Shown: positions 18,168 through 28,282, numbered from the stretch's first letter. The stretch is 64,000 nucleotides of DNA from Pseudarthrobacter oxydans (GCF_030812335.1 NZ_JAUSSN010000007.1:62001-126000); one strand, 5' to 3'. The notes: a model not told the origin generated them from the letters alone. Translations and numbers: made by a program.

Positions 18168-18653
18168 ATGCCCGAATCCAGTGCAGCCGTGCCTGCCCCC
18201 AACAGCACCCCCAGCGACGCCACCGTTATGTACAGCGAGAAGCTCTGGCCGAACTTCTGGATCTGGGTGATGGCTGCGGGACTCTCGGGCGCCGGGATCC
18301 TGGTCTTCGCCCCGATCAGCATGACTGCCGGGCTCACCGCCGCCGTCGTCCTGTTCACGATCCTCACCGTGCTGCTGGTCCTCTCAACCCCCGCCATCAC
18401 GGTCACCGGCTCCACGCTGCGCGTTGGCCGCGCCACGATCGAACGCCGCTTCGTCGGCGCCGCGACCGCGTTCCGGGGCCCGGAGGCGACGGCGGAACGC
18501 GGAACCCGGCTCAACGGCCTCGCGTTCATGTGCATCCGCGGCTGGATCGATCCGGTGGTCCGCATTGAAATCACCGATCCCTCGGACCGCACGCCGTACT
18601 GGCTTACGTCCACGCGGCACCCCGACAAGCTGATCGCCGTGCTGAACTCCTAG
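18168..18653 (+). CDS. DUF3093 family membrane protein
   Basis: Predicted 161-residue protein with two adjacent membrane helices at about residues 32-75 (FWIWVMAAGLSGAGILVFAP then an Ala/Val/Leu-rich segment). A C-terminal soluble domain follows, with GSTLRVGRATIERRFVG and IEITDPSDRTPYWLTSTRHP, the DUF3093 signature. Function unknown; the family neighbours dut and DUF4193 in many actinobacteria. Its TAG stop shares a CTAG with the stop of the convergent DUF4193 gene, so the two coding regions overlap by 4 bp. Confidence 0.88.
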   Translation: MPESSAAVPAPNSTPSDATVMYSEKLWPNFWIWVMAAGLSGAGILVFAPISMTAGLTAAVVLFTILTVLLVLSTPAITVTGSTLRVGRATIERRFVGAATAFRGPEATAERGTRLNGLAFMCIRGWIDPVVRIEITDPSDRTPYWLTSTRHPDKLIAVLNS

Positions 18654-18949
18654 CCCTCGCAGTCCTTGCAGTACTTGAGGCCGTCCTTTTCGCGGGCAAT
18701 CTGCGAACGGTGGCGGACGAGGAAACAGGAGGCGCAGGTGAATTCGTCGGCCTGGGCCGGCAGGACCCGGACCAGCAGTTCCTCCCCGGACAAGTCCGCG
18801 CCGGGGAGTTCGTAGCCTTCCGCAAGGTCCGATTCGTCTTCATCGACCACTGCGGAAGGCTTTTCCGTACGCCGCGTTTTCAACGCCTCGAGGGAGTCCT
18901 CGCTGAGGTCCTCTTCGGTCTTGCGCGGCGCATCGTAGTCTGTCGCCAT
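18650..18949 (-). CDS. DUF4193 zinc-ribbon-like protein
   Basis: Predicted 99-residue acidic protein starting MATDYDAPRKTEEDLSED. The C-terminal half has CASCFLVRHRSQIA and CKDCEG, two CxxC pairs that should bind one zinc ion. This is the DUF4193 family, small and highly conserved in actinobacteria. The start at 18949 is chosen because the conserved MATDYDAPR sequence begins there. The role is unknown; a protein-protein adaptor is plausible. Confidence 0.9.
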   Translation of the reverse strand: MATDYDAPRKTEEDLSEDSLEALKTRRTEKPSAVVDEDESDLAEGYELPGADLSGEELLVRVLPAQADEFTCASCFLVRHRSQIAREKDGLKYCKDCEG

Positions 18950-19304
18950 TGTTTGTTGCTCACACTCCGCAGTCGTTCGGTTGGTTCGCCGGGCCCGGAG
19001 GTGCTCAAGGGCGGTAGCCCTGGGTCCCCGGAGCGGTTCTCCGATGTCAACGCCGGACACGCGGTTTTTGTGCCCGATGTCGCGTCATTTTTGCTTAAGC
19101 GACCGGTGAAAGCCAGAGTCCTCTGGTCCGGGCTTTGGGCCTCGGGCTGCCGCATCCGGGACCCGGAGGGCTCCCGACCCGCCGAGGGGCCAGAAAGTGG
19201 CGGAAATTCGCGGAAATTGACGGCGCGCCCTCCGTCCTCACGGGAATTCGCCCGCATCGGTGGCAGAGTTTCGATTGTTAGTAATGCCAGGGTGGAGGAT
19301 TTGT
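18950..19304. other. intergenic region between DUF4193 and sepH
   Basis: 355 bp between divergent genes, so it must hold both promoters. A direct repeat GCGGAAATT (about 19200 and 19211) is visible. No convincing gene, terminator or RNA structure was seen. Confidence 0.5.
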
Positions 19305-20666
19305 ATGCAGGATCTACGGCTTGTAGGCGTCCACGACGACGGGGAGCATCTCCTGTTGAGCGGCGCCGGCGGCGAGATGTTCCAGCTGCCAATCGATGAA
19401 GCACTTCGGGTGGCAGCCAGCCGGACGACGGCCAAGGCCGCCTCCGGTGCGGTCGCCGCGCCCATTGCCATGTCTCCGCGAGATATCCAGGCGCGGATCC
19501 GCAGCGGCTCGACGGCGGCCGAGGTTGCGGAGCTCTCCGGAATCCCGCTCGCTAAGGTCCAGCGCTACGAGGGTCCGGTACTCGCCGAGCGCGAGCACGT
19601 CGCCCGGCAGGCCCGCAAGGTGGAGGTTGCCGCCCCCGCCCCCGGCCACGACGTGTACCGCTCCGTGTTCGGTGACCAGCCGGCCTCGCTCGGCGAGATG
19701 GTGGACCACCGGCTCAGCGCGCACGGCATTGATGCCGCCACCGTGGAGTGGGACTCCTGGCGACGCCCGGACGGGAGCTGGAACGTGGTGGCCCGCTTCG
19801 AGGCGAAACCCGGCGGCCCCGCCGGCATCGGCGAGGAACCGCCGGCCATGTGGACCTTCAGCCCCGCCCGCAAATCCCTGCAGAACGCCAACCGCTGGGC
19901 CCAGCAGCTCAGCGAGCTCGAGCCCCTGGACGGTCCCGTCCCGGCGCGCCGGCTGACCGCCGTCTCGGACCGGCCCTTTGATTTTGAAACAGACGCCGAC
20001 GCTGCCGCCCGCACGGCGACCGCGCAGCTCCAGGTGGTCCAGCAGCTCCAGCTGCAGCAGGAACAGGAATCCGACGGGCTGCTCGACATGCTGCGCTCCC
20101 GCCGCGGGCAGCGCCTCGGTGTGGACGAGGACGCCGACGACGCCCTCGCCACGCTGCTGACCAACGGTGTTCCCGCGGCCCACCCGAGGCCTTCGGAGCT
20201 CCTTGCCGAGTCGCCGGACGAGCAGGAACCCGCGGGGTCCGGCACGGGGAAGTCAACGGGCGGGCCGGAGAAACCGGACGCAGCGGACACGGAATCCCGG
20301 CCCGCTGCCGGTCCCTGGGAACGCCGTCGCGACGGCCGGCCCTCGATCATGTCAAGGCTCAGCCTGGCTCCCCGCCAGGAGGAGGCACCGGACGACGCCC
20401 TGAAACTCCATGACGGCGTCAGCACCGATACCCGGGAAATCACCATCGCGGCCTCGCAGCTGCGGCCCGCCGGCCAGCAGCGCCCCACTTCCAGCCCGGG
20501 GCTGGACGAACTGCTGGGCGGCGGAACCCCGCGGCGCCAGCAGCGGGAAACCCCCGCCGCCCGCGATGACCGCGACGCGGAACAGCCCGAGCGCCAGCCG
20601 GCGAAGCCGAAGCGCTCCAGCATTCCCAGCTGGGATGACATCGTCTTCGGAGCCCGCGGGGACTAG
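19305..20666 (+). CDS. sepH: septation protein SepH
   Basis: Predicted 453-residue cell-division protein. The conserved N-terminal domain starts MQDLRLVGVHDDGEHLLL and includes IRSGSTAAEVAELSGIPLA, a helix-turn-helix-like segment followed by VQRYEGPVLAEREHVARQAR. This is the SepH (DUF3071) domain, which in Streptomyces and mycobacteria binds and stimulates FtsZ. From about residue 190 the protein is long, Pro/Ala/Gln-rich and probably disordered, ending in a short conserved SIPSWDDIVFGARGD. The ATG at 19305 follows GGAGGATTT and matches the domain start; an in-frame GTG 15 codons earlier is less likely. Confidence 0.9.
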   Translation: MQDLRLVGVHDDGEHLLLSGAGGEMFQLPIDEALRVAASRTTAKAASGAVAAPIAMSPRDIQARIRSGSTAAEVAELSGIPLAKVQRYEGPVLAEREHVARQARKVEVAAPAPGHDVYRSVFGDQPASLGEMVDHRLSAHGIDAATVEWDSWRRPDGSWNVVARFEAKPGGPAGIGEEPPAMWTFSPARKSLQNANRWAQQLSELEPLDGPVPARRLTAVSDRPFDFETDADAAARTATAQLQVVQQLQLQQEQESDGLLDMLRSRRGQRLGVDEDADDALATLLTNGVPAAHPRPSELLAESPDEQEPAGSGTGKSTGGPEKPDAADTESRPAAGPWERRRDGRPSIMSRLSLAPRQEEAPDDALKLHDGVSTDTREITIAASQLRPAGQQRPTSSPGLDELLGGGTPRRQQRETPAARDDRDAEQPERQPAKPKRSSIPSWDDIVFGARGD

Positions 20667-20701
20667 CATTCACCACGGATTGACGGCGCGGCGACGCGCA
20701 T

Positions 20702-20742
20702 CAGGGCCCTTCACGCGCAGTCAGGCGCGGGGGGCCCTTTTT
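20702..20742 (+). terminator. probable terminator after sepH
   Basis: AGGGCCC and its complement GGGCCCT frame about 20 nt and are followed by TTTTT. It overlaps the last codons of the convergent phosphodiesterase-like gene. Confidence 0.5.
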
Positions 20743-21947
20743 CCGTCGGCCTGGAAACACACCAGCGGGACTTCACGTTCGGCTTTCGTCAGCGAACCGT
20801 GCTGGCCCACGACGTCAAGGGCTGTGGGCCGGACCCGGCGGGTGTCATAGAAGGCCAGTGCGTCCCGGGCCGCGATCATCACGTCGCCGATCCGCGGGCC
20901 GACCTCGGCCCGGACGGCGCCGAAGAGCCCCGCGGCGATGGCCTCGTCCCGCGTGAAGGCCCAGATCCGGTCGCCGAAACGCGCCCGCCAGGCCTCCAAC
21001 AGCCGGATCCTGCCGGACTCGCCTTCCGACTCCTCCAAGTACAGGTGGACCATTCGCGGCTCGCCCGCCGTGTGGCGGACTCCGGCCACGAGGGCCGGGT
21101 CGGCCGCGTAGTCGATCCGCTGGGACTCCGGCACGTCCAGCATGCCGTGGTCCGCCGTGAGCAGGATGGTGGTGCCTGCCGGCAGGGTCTCGCTGAGCCG
21201 TTTCACCGTCGCGTCGAGTTCCTCGAGCTGGTGTTCCCACTGGGGCGACTGGCAGCCGTGGCGGTGCCCGGCCTTGTCCAGTTCGTTGACGTAGAAGTAC
21301 ATCAGCGACCGGCCGGACCCGGCCATCGTCTCCGCGGCGGCCGCGGTCCTGGCATGCGAGGTAGTGGCCGTGACGTAGCGGCCGCCCCGGAGCGCGGCCC
21401 GGGTCATGGCGGAGTCGCTGAACTGCGGGAGGCTGACGGTGGTGACATCGACGTGCTCCGCGGCCCGCTGAAAGACGGTGGGAAACGGCTGCCACAGCTC
21501 CGGATCGACGCCGGCATCCCAGCCGCCCAGCATGTTGACCACCTGGTCCTGGTCCGGATCCAGCACGTCGTAGCCAACCATGCCGTGCTGCCCGGCCGCG
21601 AGTCCGGTGCCGAAGCTGGCCAGGGACGCTGCCGTGGTGGACGGAAACGCCGAGTCCAGGGAGACCGGCACCTGTCCCTGGCCGGACTGCATCACGGCGC
21701 GCAGGAATGGCGTGTGCGCGGACTTCTGCTTGAGCAGGTTACGGCCGAGCCCGTCGGCCAGCACGACGCAGATGCGCTTGGCCGCAGGCAGGTTCAGGCG
21801 GTTCTCGAAGCCGGGAACACCCACGCTCGCCGCGGCGCTCGTGAGCACCTCGGCGATGGAGCGTTCGCCGAAGGCCGGAGCCGCGGGCAGGCTCTGCAGT
21901 ACGGTCCGGGCGGTGGACAGCGGTTCGGGCATGCGGACCGGCGTCAT
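20721..21947 (-). CDS. alkaline phosphatase/nucleotide pyrophosphatase family protein
   Basis: Predicted 408-residue metallo-hydrolase of the alkaline phosphatase superfamily (type I phosphodiesterase). ICVVLADGLGRNLL near residue 70 gives the first metal-binding Asp, FPSTTAASLASFGTGLAAGQHGMVGY the nucleophile Thr and a His, and LLTADHGMLDVPE the Asp-His pair. No signal peptide is evident. The start at 21947 lies 1 bp after the DUF5998 stop, so they form an operon; longer frames run into DUF5998. The substrate is unknown. Confidence 0.85.
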   Translation of the reverse strand: MTPVRMPEPLSTARTVLQSLPAAPAFGERSIAEVLTSAAASVGVPGFENRLNLPAAKRICVVLADGLGRNLLKQKSAHTPFLRAVMQSGQGQVPVSLDSAFPSTTAASLASFGTGLAAGQHGMVGYDVLDPDQDQVVNMLGGWDAGVDPELWQPFPTVFQRAAEHVDVTTVSLPQFSDSAMTRAALRGGRYVTATTSHARTAAAAETMAGSGRSLMYFYVNELDKAGHRHGCQSPQWEHQLEELDATVKRLSETLPAGTTILLTADHGMLDVPESQRIDYAADPALVAGVRHTAGEPRMVHLYLEESEGESGRIRLLEAWRARFGDRIWAFTRDEAIAAGLFGAVRAEVGPRIGDVMIAARDALAFYDTRRVRPTALDVVGQHGSLTKAEREVPLVCFQADGKRAPRA

Positions 21948-21948
21948 A

Positions 21949-22710
21949 TCAGCGCTGGTGGCCGCGGCTGGCGCGGTTTCCGAAAACGCCCATCCGCGGG
22001 CGCGGGGGCAGTCCGGGGCCGGTGTGCGGCACCGGGGCGGTGGATCCGGTGTTGACGGCACGGAGGGCGCGGGCGAACAGTTTGGCGTCCTGGACAGCCT
22101 GCAGGCCGTCAGCTTCGGCGCTAATCCGGATCACGATGTCCTCCTGCGCGATGGTGCCGCTGTAGCCGTGGTCGGCCTCGCACTGCGGGTCGCCGCAGCT
22201 GGCCGGGCCCATGTCGAGGCGCTGGCCGCCGGACCAGGCGATGGACAGGGTCAGTTCGCGGACCGGATCCGAGGACTTGTATTCCTGGGGCTGCGCGTAC
22301 ACATAGCTGAGCACCACGGAGCGGATCTGTGTCACGGGCACGGATTCCGTGGAGACCTGCGCGACGGTCTGCTCCCCCGCCTCGTCCAGCTGCTGGTCGT
22401 CCACGTGGGTGATGACCAGCATGTCCTCGGTCAGGACCAGCACGGTGATGTGGCGGCGGACCTCGGCGCGGTCGAAGTGTGTCTCCAGGTGCACCAGGTG
22501 GGCCACGCAGTCGCGCCCGTCGAGGGCGTCGGCGACGACGTCGGCCACGAGCCGCGGGTAGAAGCCGGCCTGCTGGAGGGCGCCTTCCAGGCTTTGACCC
22601 TGCGCGCTGTGGTCATGCAGGCCGTGGTGGTTCGCGCCGCCCGGGCGTCCGGAGATGATCGCCTGGGGCTTGGGTGTCGGAGACTGAAAGCTCATGGTCT
22701 CCATTTTCAC
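21949..22710 (-). CDS. DUF5998 family protein
   Basis: Predicted soluble protein of up to 253 residues. Conserved segments include ALQQAGFYPRLVADVVADAL, CVAHLVHLETHFDRAEVRRH and ASCGDPQCEADHGYSGT. This last, with its Cys and His, is typical of the actinobacterial DUF5998 family. The start is uncertain: GTG at 22710, ATG at 22704 and ATG at 22695 are in frame, and the last has GGAGA just upstream. It is 1 bp upstream of the phosphodiesterase-like gene. Function unknown. Confidence 0.8.
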   Translation of the reverse strand: MKMETMSFQSPTPKPQAIISGRPGGANHHGLHDHSAQGQSLEGALQQAGFYPRLVADVVADALDGRDCVAHLVHLETHFDRAEVRRHITVLVLTEDMLVITHVDDQQLDEAGEQTVAQVSTESVPVTQIRSVVLSYVYAQPQEYKSSDPVRELTLSIAWSGGQRLDMGPASCGDPQCEADHGYSGTIAQEDIVIRISAEADGLQAVQDAKLFARALRAVNTGSTAPVPHTGPGLPPRPRMGVFGNRASRGHQR

Positions 22711-22806
22711 AGATCGGCTGGGGACATGCTAACCATCGCCGCGGCGAGGCGCTACCGCCGACGCACCGTAGCCGGGCCGCAGCCGCGGCGAGCCGCTATC
22801 CGAACG

Positions 22807-25491
22807 TCAGCTGCGCATGGCGCGGCGGGCGCTGTCGGTGCGCTGGGCGGCGTTGGCGATCCGCACGTCGGCGGCGAGGATCGACGCCCCGTCCGGCCCG
22901 GCGAGCACCGGGTTGAAGTCGACGAGGGCGATCTCCGGATGGTTGTCCTTGAGCCTGGTCAGCCGGGCGGCGAGGTCCTCCAGCGCGCGGGCGTCCACGG
23001 CCGGCAATCCCTGGTAGCCGAAGAGCTTCCGTGAGGCGCGGGGGGCCCGGATGAAGTCGTGCAGGTCCGAGCCGGACAGCGGCGGCACCCGGTGGGCCCA
23101 GTCGTCCAGCAGGTTGACGGCGTCACCGGCCAGGCCGAAGGACACCACCGGGCCCAGCAGCGGGTCCTCGATGGCGCGGAAGGTGCAGGCCTGGCCCACC
23201 GGGGCCATGGTCTGCACTTCCAGCGACGGCGAGCCGTAGCGTTCCAGAGATTTGCGCATTTCCAGCACGTTGCGCCGCAGCGACTCCGCATCCTGGATGT
23301 CCAGGCGCACCCCGCCGAGGTCCAGCCGGTGCCGCAGGGCAGGGTCGGTGGTCTTCAGCGCCACCGGCCAGCCCAGCCGGTCCGCGGCGGCGACGGCCTC
23401 GTCGGGGGTGTCAAAGCCGACCGACGGGACCACGCGGATGCCGTAGCGGGCCAGCAGGCCCGCAGCCGTCTCCGCGTCCAGCCGGAGCAGCTGCTCGCCG
23501 CCCACCTTGTCCAGCAGGCGCTCCAGCTCGTCGTGGGTGCCGTCCGGGTCGCAGCCTTCGGGTTCCACAAACAGGCCCTGGTCCCGGTCCAGCCACTGGG
23601 CGTAGCGGACCACGCATCCCAGCGCGGCCACGGCCGCGCCGGGGTTGGAGTAGCAGGGAACAACCGGCGACCCCGCCTCGTCGCCCACCATTCCTTCGAC
23701 GTAGATGGACGGGTCCAGCAGGCCGCTGAACGCCGCCACCACGGGTTTTCCGGCCGCCACCGAGCATTCGGCGAGCACCCCGGCGATCTTTTCGACGGTG
23801 AGGCCGTGCGCCGGCAACAGCGCGACCACGACGGCGTGGACGGTGCCAGCGGTGAGGACTTCCTGCAGGCTGTGCCGCAGCGCGGGCAGCGCCACGGACA
23901 TCCCGGCGTCCAGGTCGACGTCGGTGACGATCCGCACCACGCCGAGCCCCTGCACGGCCGCGCTGTCCGCGACGACCTTGCCGAGCGCCCGGGAGTTGCT
24001 GAACACGGCGATCCCCGCGCCCTTCGGCAGGGGCTGGCTGGAGACGATCTGGGCGACGTCCATGAGCTGTTCGATGGTCTCGACGCGGATCACGCCGGCC
24101 TGGCGCATCATCGCGTCGAGGGCCTCCGGCGGGGCCTGGGTGGTGCGCACGGCGTGGCCGGGGGGCAGCCCCATCGCGTCGGATTTCGCCACGATGACCG
24201 GCTTGGTCCGGGCCAGGCGGCGGGCCAGGCGGGAGAATTTGCGCGGGTTGCCGATCGATTCGAGGTAGAGCCCGACGGCGGTGGTGTCGGCGTCGTCCTC
24301 CCAGTACTGCATCATGTCGTTGCCGGAGACGTCGGCGCGGTTCCCGGCGGAGAGGAAGGTGGAGATCCCGACGCGGCGCCGGCTGGAGGCCGCGTAGAGG
24401 GAGACGCCGATCGCTGCGGACTGGCTGAACAGGCCCAGGCCGCCGCGGCGGCCCAGCGAGGGCGCCATCGAGGCGTTGAGGGACACGGCAGGGTTGGTGT
24501 TCATGATGCCCAGCGAGGCCGGGCCGATCACGCGCATGCCGTTCGCGCGGGCCTGCCGGACGAGCTCACGCTGCCGGGCCAGGCCGCGTTCGCCGTCGTC
24601 CGCGTAGCCGGCGGTGGCCACCACGATGCCCTTGACCCCGGCGGCGCCGCATTCCTCCACGACCTTGGGGACCTCGGCGTACGGGACGGCGATGATCGCG
24701 AGTTTGACCGGCCCGGGTACTTCGGAGAGCCGGGCGAAGGAGAGCATGCCGGCGAGCTCGAAGGCCTCCGGGTTGATTGCGTAGACCGGGCCGGTGAACC
24801 CGCCTTCGATGATGTGCTCCAGCAGCTGGTAGCCCACGGTGCCCCATTTGCGGCTGGCCCCGATGACGGCGACGGAGGACGGAGCGAGCAGTTCCTGGAT
24901 GCTGCGGGCCTCGGCGCGGTGCTCCCGGGATTCCATCACGGCGCGGGACTTGTCCGTGGGGTCGATGTTGAATTCGAGGCTGACCACACCGTCGTCGAAG
25001 TGGCGTTTGACGTCGTAGCCGGCGTCGGAGAACACCATGAGCATCTTGCGGTTTTCCGGGAGCACCTCGGCACTGAATTTCCGGATCCCGTTTTCGCGGG
25101 CGGCGGCGGCGAGGTGTTCGAGCAGGATGGATCCGATGCCGCGGCCCTGGTGCGCGTCGGAGATGTTGAACGCAACTTCGGCTTCCTCGGGGTCATCGAG
25201 CCGGTCGTAGCGGCCGATGCCCATGATTTCCCCGCCGATGGTGATCACGAGGGCAACGCGGTCCTTGTAGTCCACCTCGGTGAACCGTTTGAGCTCCTTG
25301 GCGGAGAGTTTGGACTTGAATGCGAAGAACCGCATGTAGATGGACTTCTGCGACTGCCCCACATGGAAGGTCTGCACCGCGTCCGCGTCGGACGGGTGGA
25401 TCGGGCGCAGATGGGCCGTCCCGCCGTCGCGCAGCACAACATCGGCTTCCCAATATTCCGGATATACGCCGTCCACGGGCTGATCCACCAT
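22807..25491 (-). CDS. GNAT/acyl-CoA synthetase fusion, probable protein lysine acetyltransferase (Pat type)
   Basis: Predicted 894-residue multidomain protein. Residues 1-180 are a GNAT acetyltransferase (acetyl-CoA loop in HQGRGIGSILLEHLAAAA). Residues 205-680 resemble NDP-forming acyl-CoA synthetase alpha (CoA-binding GASRKWGTVGYQLLEHI; FSQSAAIGVSLYAASS). The last 220 are an ATP-grasp beta domain. At the place of the catalytic phospho-His (SHTGA in active synthetases) this protein has T450-T-Q-A, so the ligase is probably inactive and senses acyl-CoA or nucleotide. Similar proteins acetylate metabolic enzymes, for example acetyl-CoA synthetase. The GNAT domain is N-terminal, unlike E. coli Pat. 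No Shine-Dalgarno; TAGGCT is 6 nt before the ATG. Confidence 0.85.
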   Translation of the reverse strand: MVDQPVDGVYPEYWEADVVLRDGGTAHLRPIHPSDADAVQTFHVGQSQKSIYMRFFAFKSKLSAKELKRFTEVDYKDRVALVITIGGEIMGIGRYDRLDDPEEAEVAFNISDAHQGRGIGSILLEHLAAAARENGIRKFSAEVLPENRKMLMVFSDAGYDVKRHFDDGVVSLEFNIDPTDKSRAVMESREHRAEARSIQELLAPSSVAVIGASRKWGTVGYQLLEHIIEGGFTGPVYAINPEAFELAGMLSFARLSEVPGPVKLAIIAVPYAEVPKVVEECGAAGVKGIVVATAGYADDGERGLARQRELVRQARANGMRVIGPASLGIMNTNPAVSLNASMAPSLGRRGGLGLFSQSAAIGVSLYAASSRRRVGISTFLSAGNRADVSGNDMMQYWEDDADTTAVGLYLESIGNPRKFSRLARRLARTKPVIVAKSDAMGLPPGHAVRTTQAPPEALDAMMRQAGVIRVETIEQLMDVAQIVSSQPLPKGAGIAVFSNSRALGKVVADSAAVQGLGVVRIVTDVDLDAGMSVALPALRHSLQEVLTAGTVHAVVVALLPAHGLTVEKIAGVLAECSVAAGKPVVAAFSGLLDPSIYVEGMVGDEAGSPVVPCYSNPGAAVAALGCVVRYAQWLDRDQGLFVEPEGCDPDGTHDELERLLDKVGGEQLLRLDAETAAGLLARYGIRVVPSVGFDTPDEAVAAADRLGWPVALKTTDPALRHRLDLGGVRLDIQDAESLRRNVLEMRKSLERYGSPSLEVQTMAPVGQACTFRAIEDPLLGPVVSFGLAGDAVNLLDDWAHRVPPLSGSDLHDFIRAPRASRKLFGYQGLPAVDARALEDLAARLTRLKDNHPEIALVDFNPVLAGPDGASILAADVRIANAAQRTDSARRAMRS

Positions 25492-25497
25492 AGGCTT

Positions 25498-25503
25498 AGC
25501 CTA
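25498..25503 (-). promoter_or_regulatory. candidate -10 element, leaderless promoter of the Pat-like gene
   Basis: TAGGCT on the minus strand is exactly 6 nt before the ATG at 25491. Confidence 0.4.
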
Positions 25504-25558
25504 GTCATAAACTTACGCCGCACCCGTTCAGCACCGCTCAGAAGGACCCACCAGCCTC

Positions 25559-28078
25559 ATGGCCCGCCGCCAAACCCCGTCCCCGGCAGGGGAAGCCAGC
25601 CAGGATTTCGTAGAGAACATCGTCGATATCGACGTCACCTCCGAGATGGAAGGTTCGTTCCTTGAGTACGCCTATTCGGTGATCTACTCGCGGGCGCTTC
25701 CGGATGCGCGGGACGGCCTGAAGCCGGTGCAGCGGCGCATCCTGTACATGATGAGCGAGATGGGCCTCCGCCCGGACCGCGGCCACGTCAAGAGCGCCCG
25801 GGTGGTGGGCGAGGTCATGGGCAAGCTGCACCCGCACGGCGACACCGCCATCTACGACGCCATGGTCCGCATGGCGCAGGACTTCTCGCTCCGGCTGCCG
25901 CTCATCGACGGGCACGGCAACTTCGGCTCGCTCGACGACGGCCCGGCAGCCCCGCGGTACACCGAGGCCCGGCTCGCGGCGGCGGCCCTGACCCTGACGG
26001 ACCACCTCGACGAGGACGTCGTCGACTTCGTCCCCAACTACGACAACCAGCTGACCCAGCCGGACGTGCTGCCGGCCGCGTTCCCGAACCTGCTGGTCAA
26101 CGGCGCCACCGGCATCGCCGTCGGCATGGCCACGAACATGGCCCCGCACAACCTGGTGGAAGTGATCGCCGCGGCCCGGCACCTGATCGAGCACCCGGAC
26201 GCCACGCTCGAGGACATCATGCGGTTCGTCCCCGGCCCGGACCTGCCCACCGGCGGCCGGATCGTGGGCCTGGACGGCATCCGCGACGCCTACGCCACCG
26301 GCCGCGGCTCCTTCAAGACCCGCGCCAAGGTGGAGGTCGAACAGCTCTCGGCCCGCCGCACCGGGCTGGTGGTCACGGAACTGCCGTACATGGTGGGGCC
26401 GGAAAAGGTGATCGAGAAGATCAAGGACGCCGTCAACGGCAAGAAGCTCGCCGGCATCAGCGACATCGTGGACCTCACCGACCGCAAGCACGGCCTGCGC
26501 CTGGTGATCGAGCTGAAGAACGGCTTCAACCCGAACGCCGTGCTGCAGCAGCTGTACCGCTACTCGCCGATGGAGGATTCCTTCGGCATCAACAACGTCA
26601 CCCTCGTCGACGGGCAGCCTCAGACCCTGGGGCTGCTGCAGCTGCTGAGCGTCTATGTGGAGCACCGCATCACCGTGGTGCGCCGGCGCACCGCCTTCCG
26701 CCTCGGCAAGAAGAAGGACCGCCTGCACCTGGTCGAGGGCCTCCTCATCGCGATCGTGGACATCGACGAGGTCATCCAGATCATCCGTTCCTCGGACGAG
26801 CCGGCCGCGGCCCGGACCAGGCTGATGTCCATCTACGACCTCTCCGAGATCCAGGCCAACTACATCCTGGAGCTCCGGCTCCGGCAGCTGACCAAGTACT
26901 CGCGGATCGAACTGGAGAAGGAGCAGGAGGAACTGCGCCGGGAGATCGCCGAACTCGAAGCCATCCTCGGCTCCAGCGAGCGGCTCCGCGCCCTGGTGTC
27001 TTCCGAGCTGGCCGAGATCGCCGAGAAATACGGCACGCCGCGCCGGACCGTGCTGCTCGAATCCGAGGCCGTCTCCCCCACCGTCGCCGCCCTGGCCGCC
27101 GCGCCCGGGGCCAAGGGCAGGGCCAATCCACTGGCCCTGGAGATCGCGGACGATCCCTGCTGGGCGATCCTGACCGCCTCCGGCCAGATCGCGCGCACCG
27201 CCAACCAGGACAGCCTCGCCGAGTCCGGCCCGCGGACCCGGCACGACGTGTTCACCTCCGTGGTGAAGACGTCAGCCCGGGGCGAGATTGCCGCCGTCAC
27301 CTCCCAGGGCCGCATGCTCCGGCTCCAGGTGATGGACATGCCCGTGCTGCCGCCGACCCAGGGCACCCCGAACATGGCCGGCGGGGTGCCGGCCAAGGAC
27401 TTCATCACCCTGCTCAAGGGCGAGTCGCTGGTGGCGTTCGCGCCGCTGGATGAGGTCCTGGCGATCGGCACCGCCCAGGGTGTGGTCAAGCGCGTGCAGC
27501 CCGACTACCCGCTGAACCGCGAGGACTGGGAAGTTATCGCGCTCAAGGACAAGGACACCGTGGTGGGTGTCGCCCCCGCAGGTTCCGACGACGTCGACCT
27601 CGTCTTCGTGACGCGGCAGTCGCAGCTGCTGCGGTTCCCTTCCTCCGCGGTCCGTCCGCAGGGCCGGACCGCGGGCGGCATGGCCGGCATCAAACTGGCT
27701 GCCGGGGACCAGGTGATGTTCTTCGGCGCCGCCGGCCCGGCCGACACCGACGCCGTCGTGGTGACCATCGCCGGCACGGACGGGGCGCTGCCGGGCACCG
27801 CTCCCGGGGCCGCCAAGGTGACCGCCCTCAGTGAATACCCGGCCAAGGGCCGCGCGACCGCCGGGGTCCGGGCTCACCGTTTCCTCAAGGGCGAGGACAG
27901 CCTGTTGCTCGCGTGGGCCGGCCACGGCCCCGCGAAGGCGTCCTCCCAGGCCGGGGTGGCCCGTTCCCTGCCCGGGGAACACGGCCGCCGCGACGGATCC
28001 GGAATCCCGCTCTCCCAGGCCATCGACGCGATTGGTCCGAGCATGTCCTGGCAGCCAGCCCCCGGGGCGGAAGCTTAG
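25559..28078 (+). CDS. parC: DNA topoisomerase IV subunit A (GyrA/ParC family)
   Basis: DNA cleavage-religation subunit of a type IIA topoisomerase, 839 residues. The winged-helix region contains [40 protein letters not shown] and PRYTEARL, whose Tyr (residue 134) forms the covalent DNA link. A coiled-coil segment at about 440-480 ([20 protein letters not shown]) and a six-bladed beta-pinwheel C-terminal domain follow. The GyrA-box (QRRGGKG) of true gyrase was not seen, which favours ParC. The subunit B gene lies 15 kb away on the other strand. The ATG at 25559 gives the usual N terminus. Confidence 0.92.
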   Translation: MARRQTPSPAGEASQDFVENIVDIDVTSEMEGSFLEYAYSVIYSRALPDARDGLKPVQRRILYMMSEMGLRPDRGHVKSARVVGEVMGKLHPHGDTAIYDAMVRMAQDFSLRLPLIDGHGNFGSLDDGPAAPRYTEARLAAAALTLTDHLDEDVVDFVPNYDNQLTQPDVLPAAFPNLLVNGATGIAVGMATNMAPHNLVEVIAAARHLIEHPDATLEDIMRFVPGPDLPTGGRIVGLDGIRDAYATGRGSFKTRAKVEVEQLSARRTGLVVTELPYMVGPEKVIEKIKDAVNGKKLAGISDIVDLTDRKHGLRLVIELKNGFNPNAVLQQLYRYSPMEDSFGINNVTLVDGQPQTLGLLQLLSVYVEHRITVVRRRTAFRLGKKKDRLHLVEGLLIAIVDIDEVIQIIRSSDEPAAARTRLMSIYDLSEIQANYILELRLRQLTKYSRIELEKEQEELRREIAELEAILGSSERLRALVSSELAEIAEKYGTPRRTVLLESEAVSPTVAALAAAPGAKGRANPLALEIADDPCWAILTASGQIARTANQDSLAESGPRTRHDVFTSVVKTSARGEIAAVTSQGRMLRLQVMDMPVLPPTQGTPNMAGGVPAKDFITLLKGESLVAFAPLDEVLAIGTAQGVVKRVQPDYPLNREDWEVIALKDKDTVVGVAPAGSDDVDLVFVTRQSQLLRFPSSAVRPQGRTAGGMAGIKLAAGDQVMFFGAAGPADTDAVVVTIAGTDGALPGTAPGAAKVTALSEYPAKGRATAGVRAHRFLKGEDSLLLAWAGHGPAKASSQAGVARSLPGEHGRRDGSGIPLSQAIDAIGPSMSWQPAPGAEA

Positions 28079-28160
28079 CCCGCCGGGTTTACGGCGCCCG
28101 GCGCGGGGTCTTCCGGCGGCGAGTTTCCCGGCGGCGCCCCGAATCCTTAACGCCCGCCGC

Positions 28161-28254
28161 TCACCCATTTGCCACAAGTGGCCGCTATCGATCACCCATT
28201 CACCACAAATGGCCGCTATTCGGCCCGCCGTGGCGACCATTCGTGGTGAATGGC
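28161..28254. repeat. 31-bp direct repeats plus inverted copy downstream of parC
   Basis: Two near-identical 31-bp units (28161-28191 and 28192-28222) begin TCACCCATT and contain CCACAA and GGCCGCTAT. A third, inverted copy at 28231-28254 (GACCATTCGTGGTGAATGG) pairs with the second unit into a long imperfect hairpin. It may terminate transcription or be a small palindromic repeat element. Confidence 0.7.
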
Positions 28255-28282
28255 CGGGGTGGACTCACCAAGGGGCCCGGCA

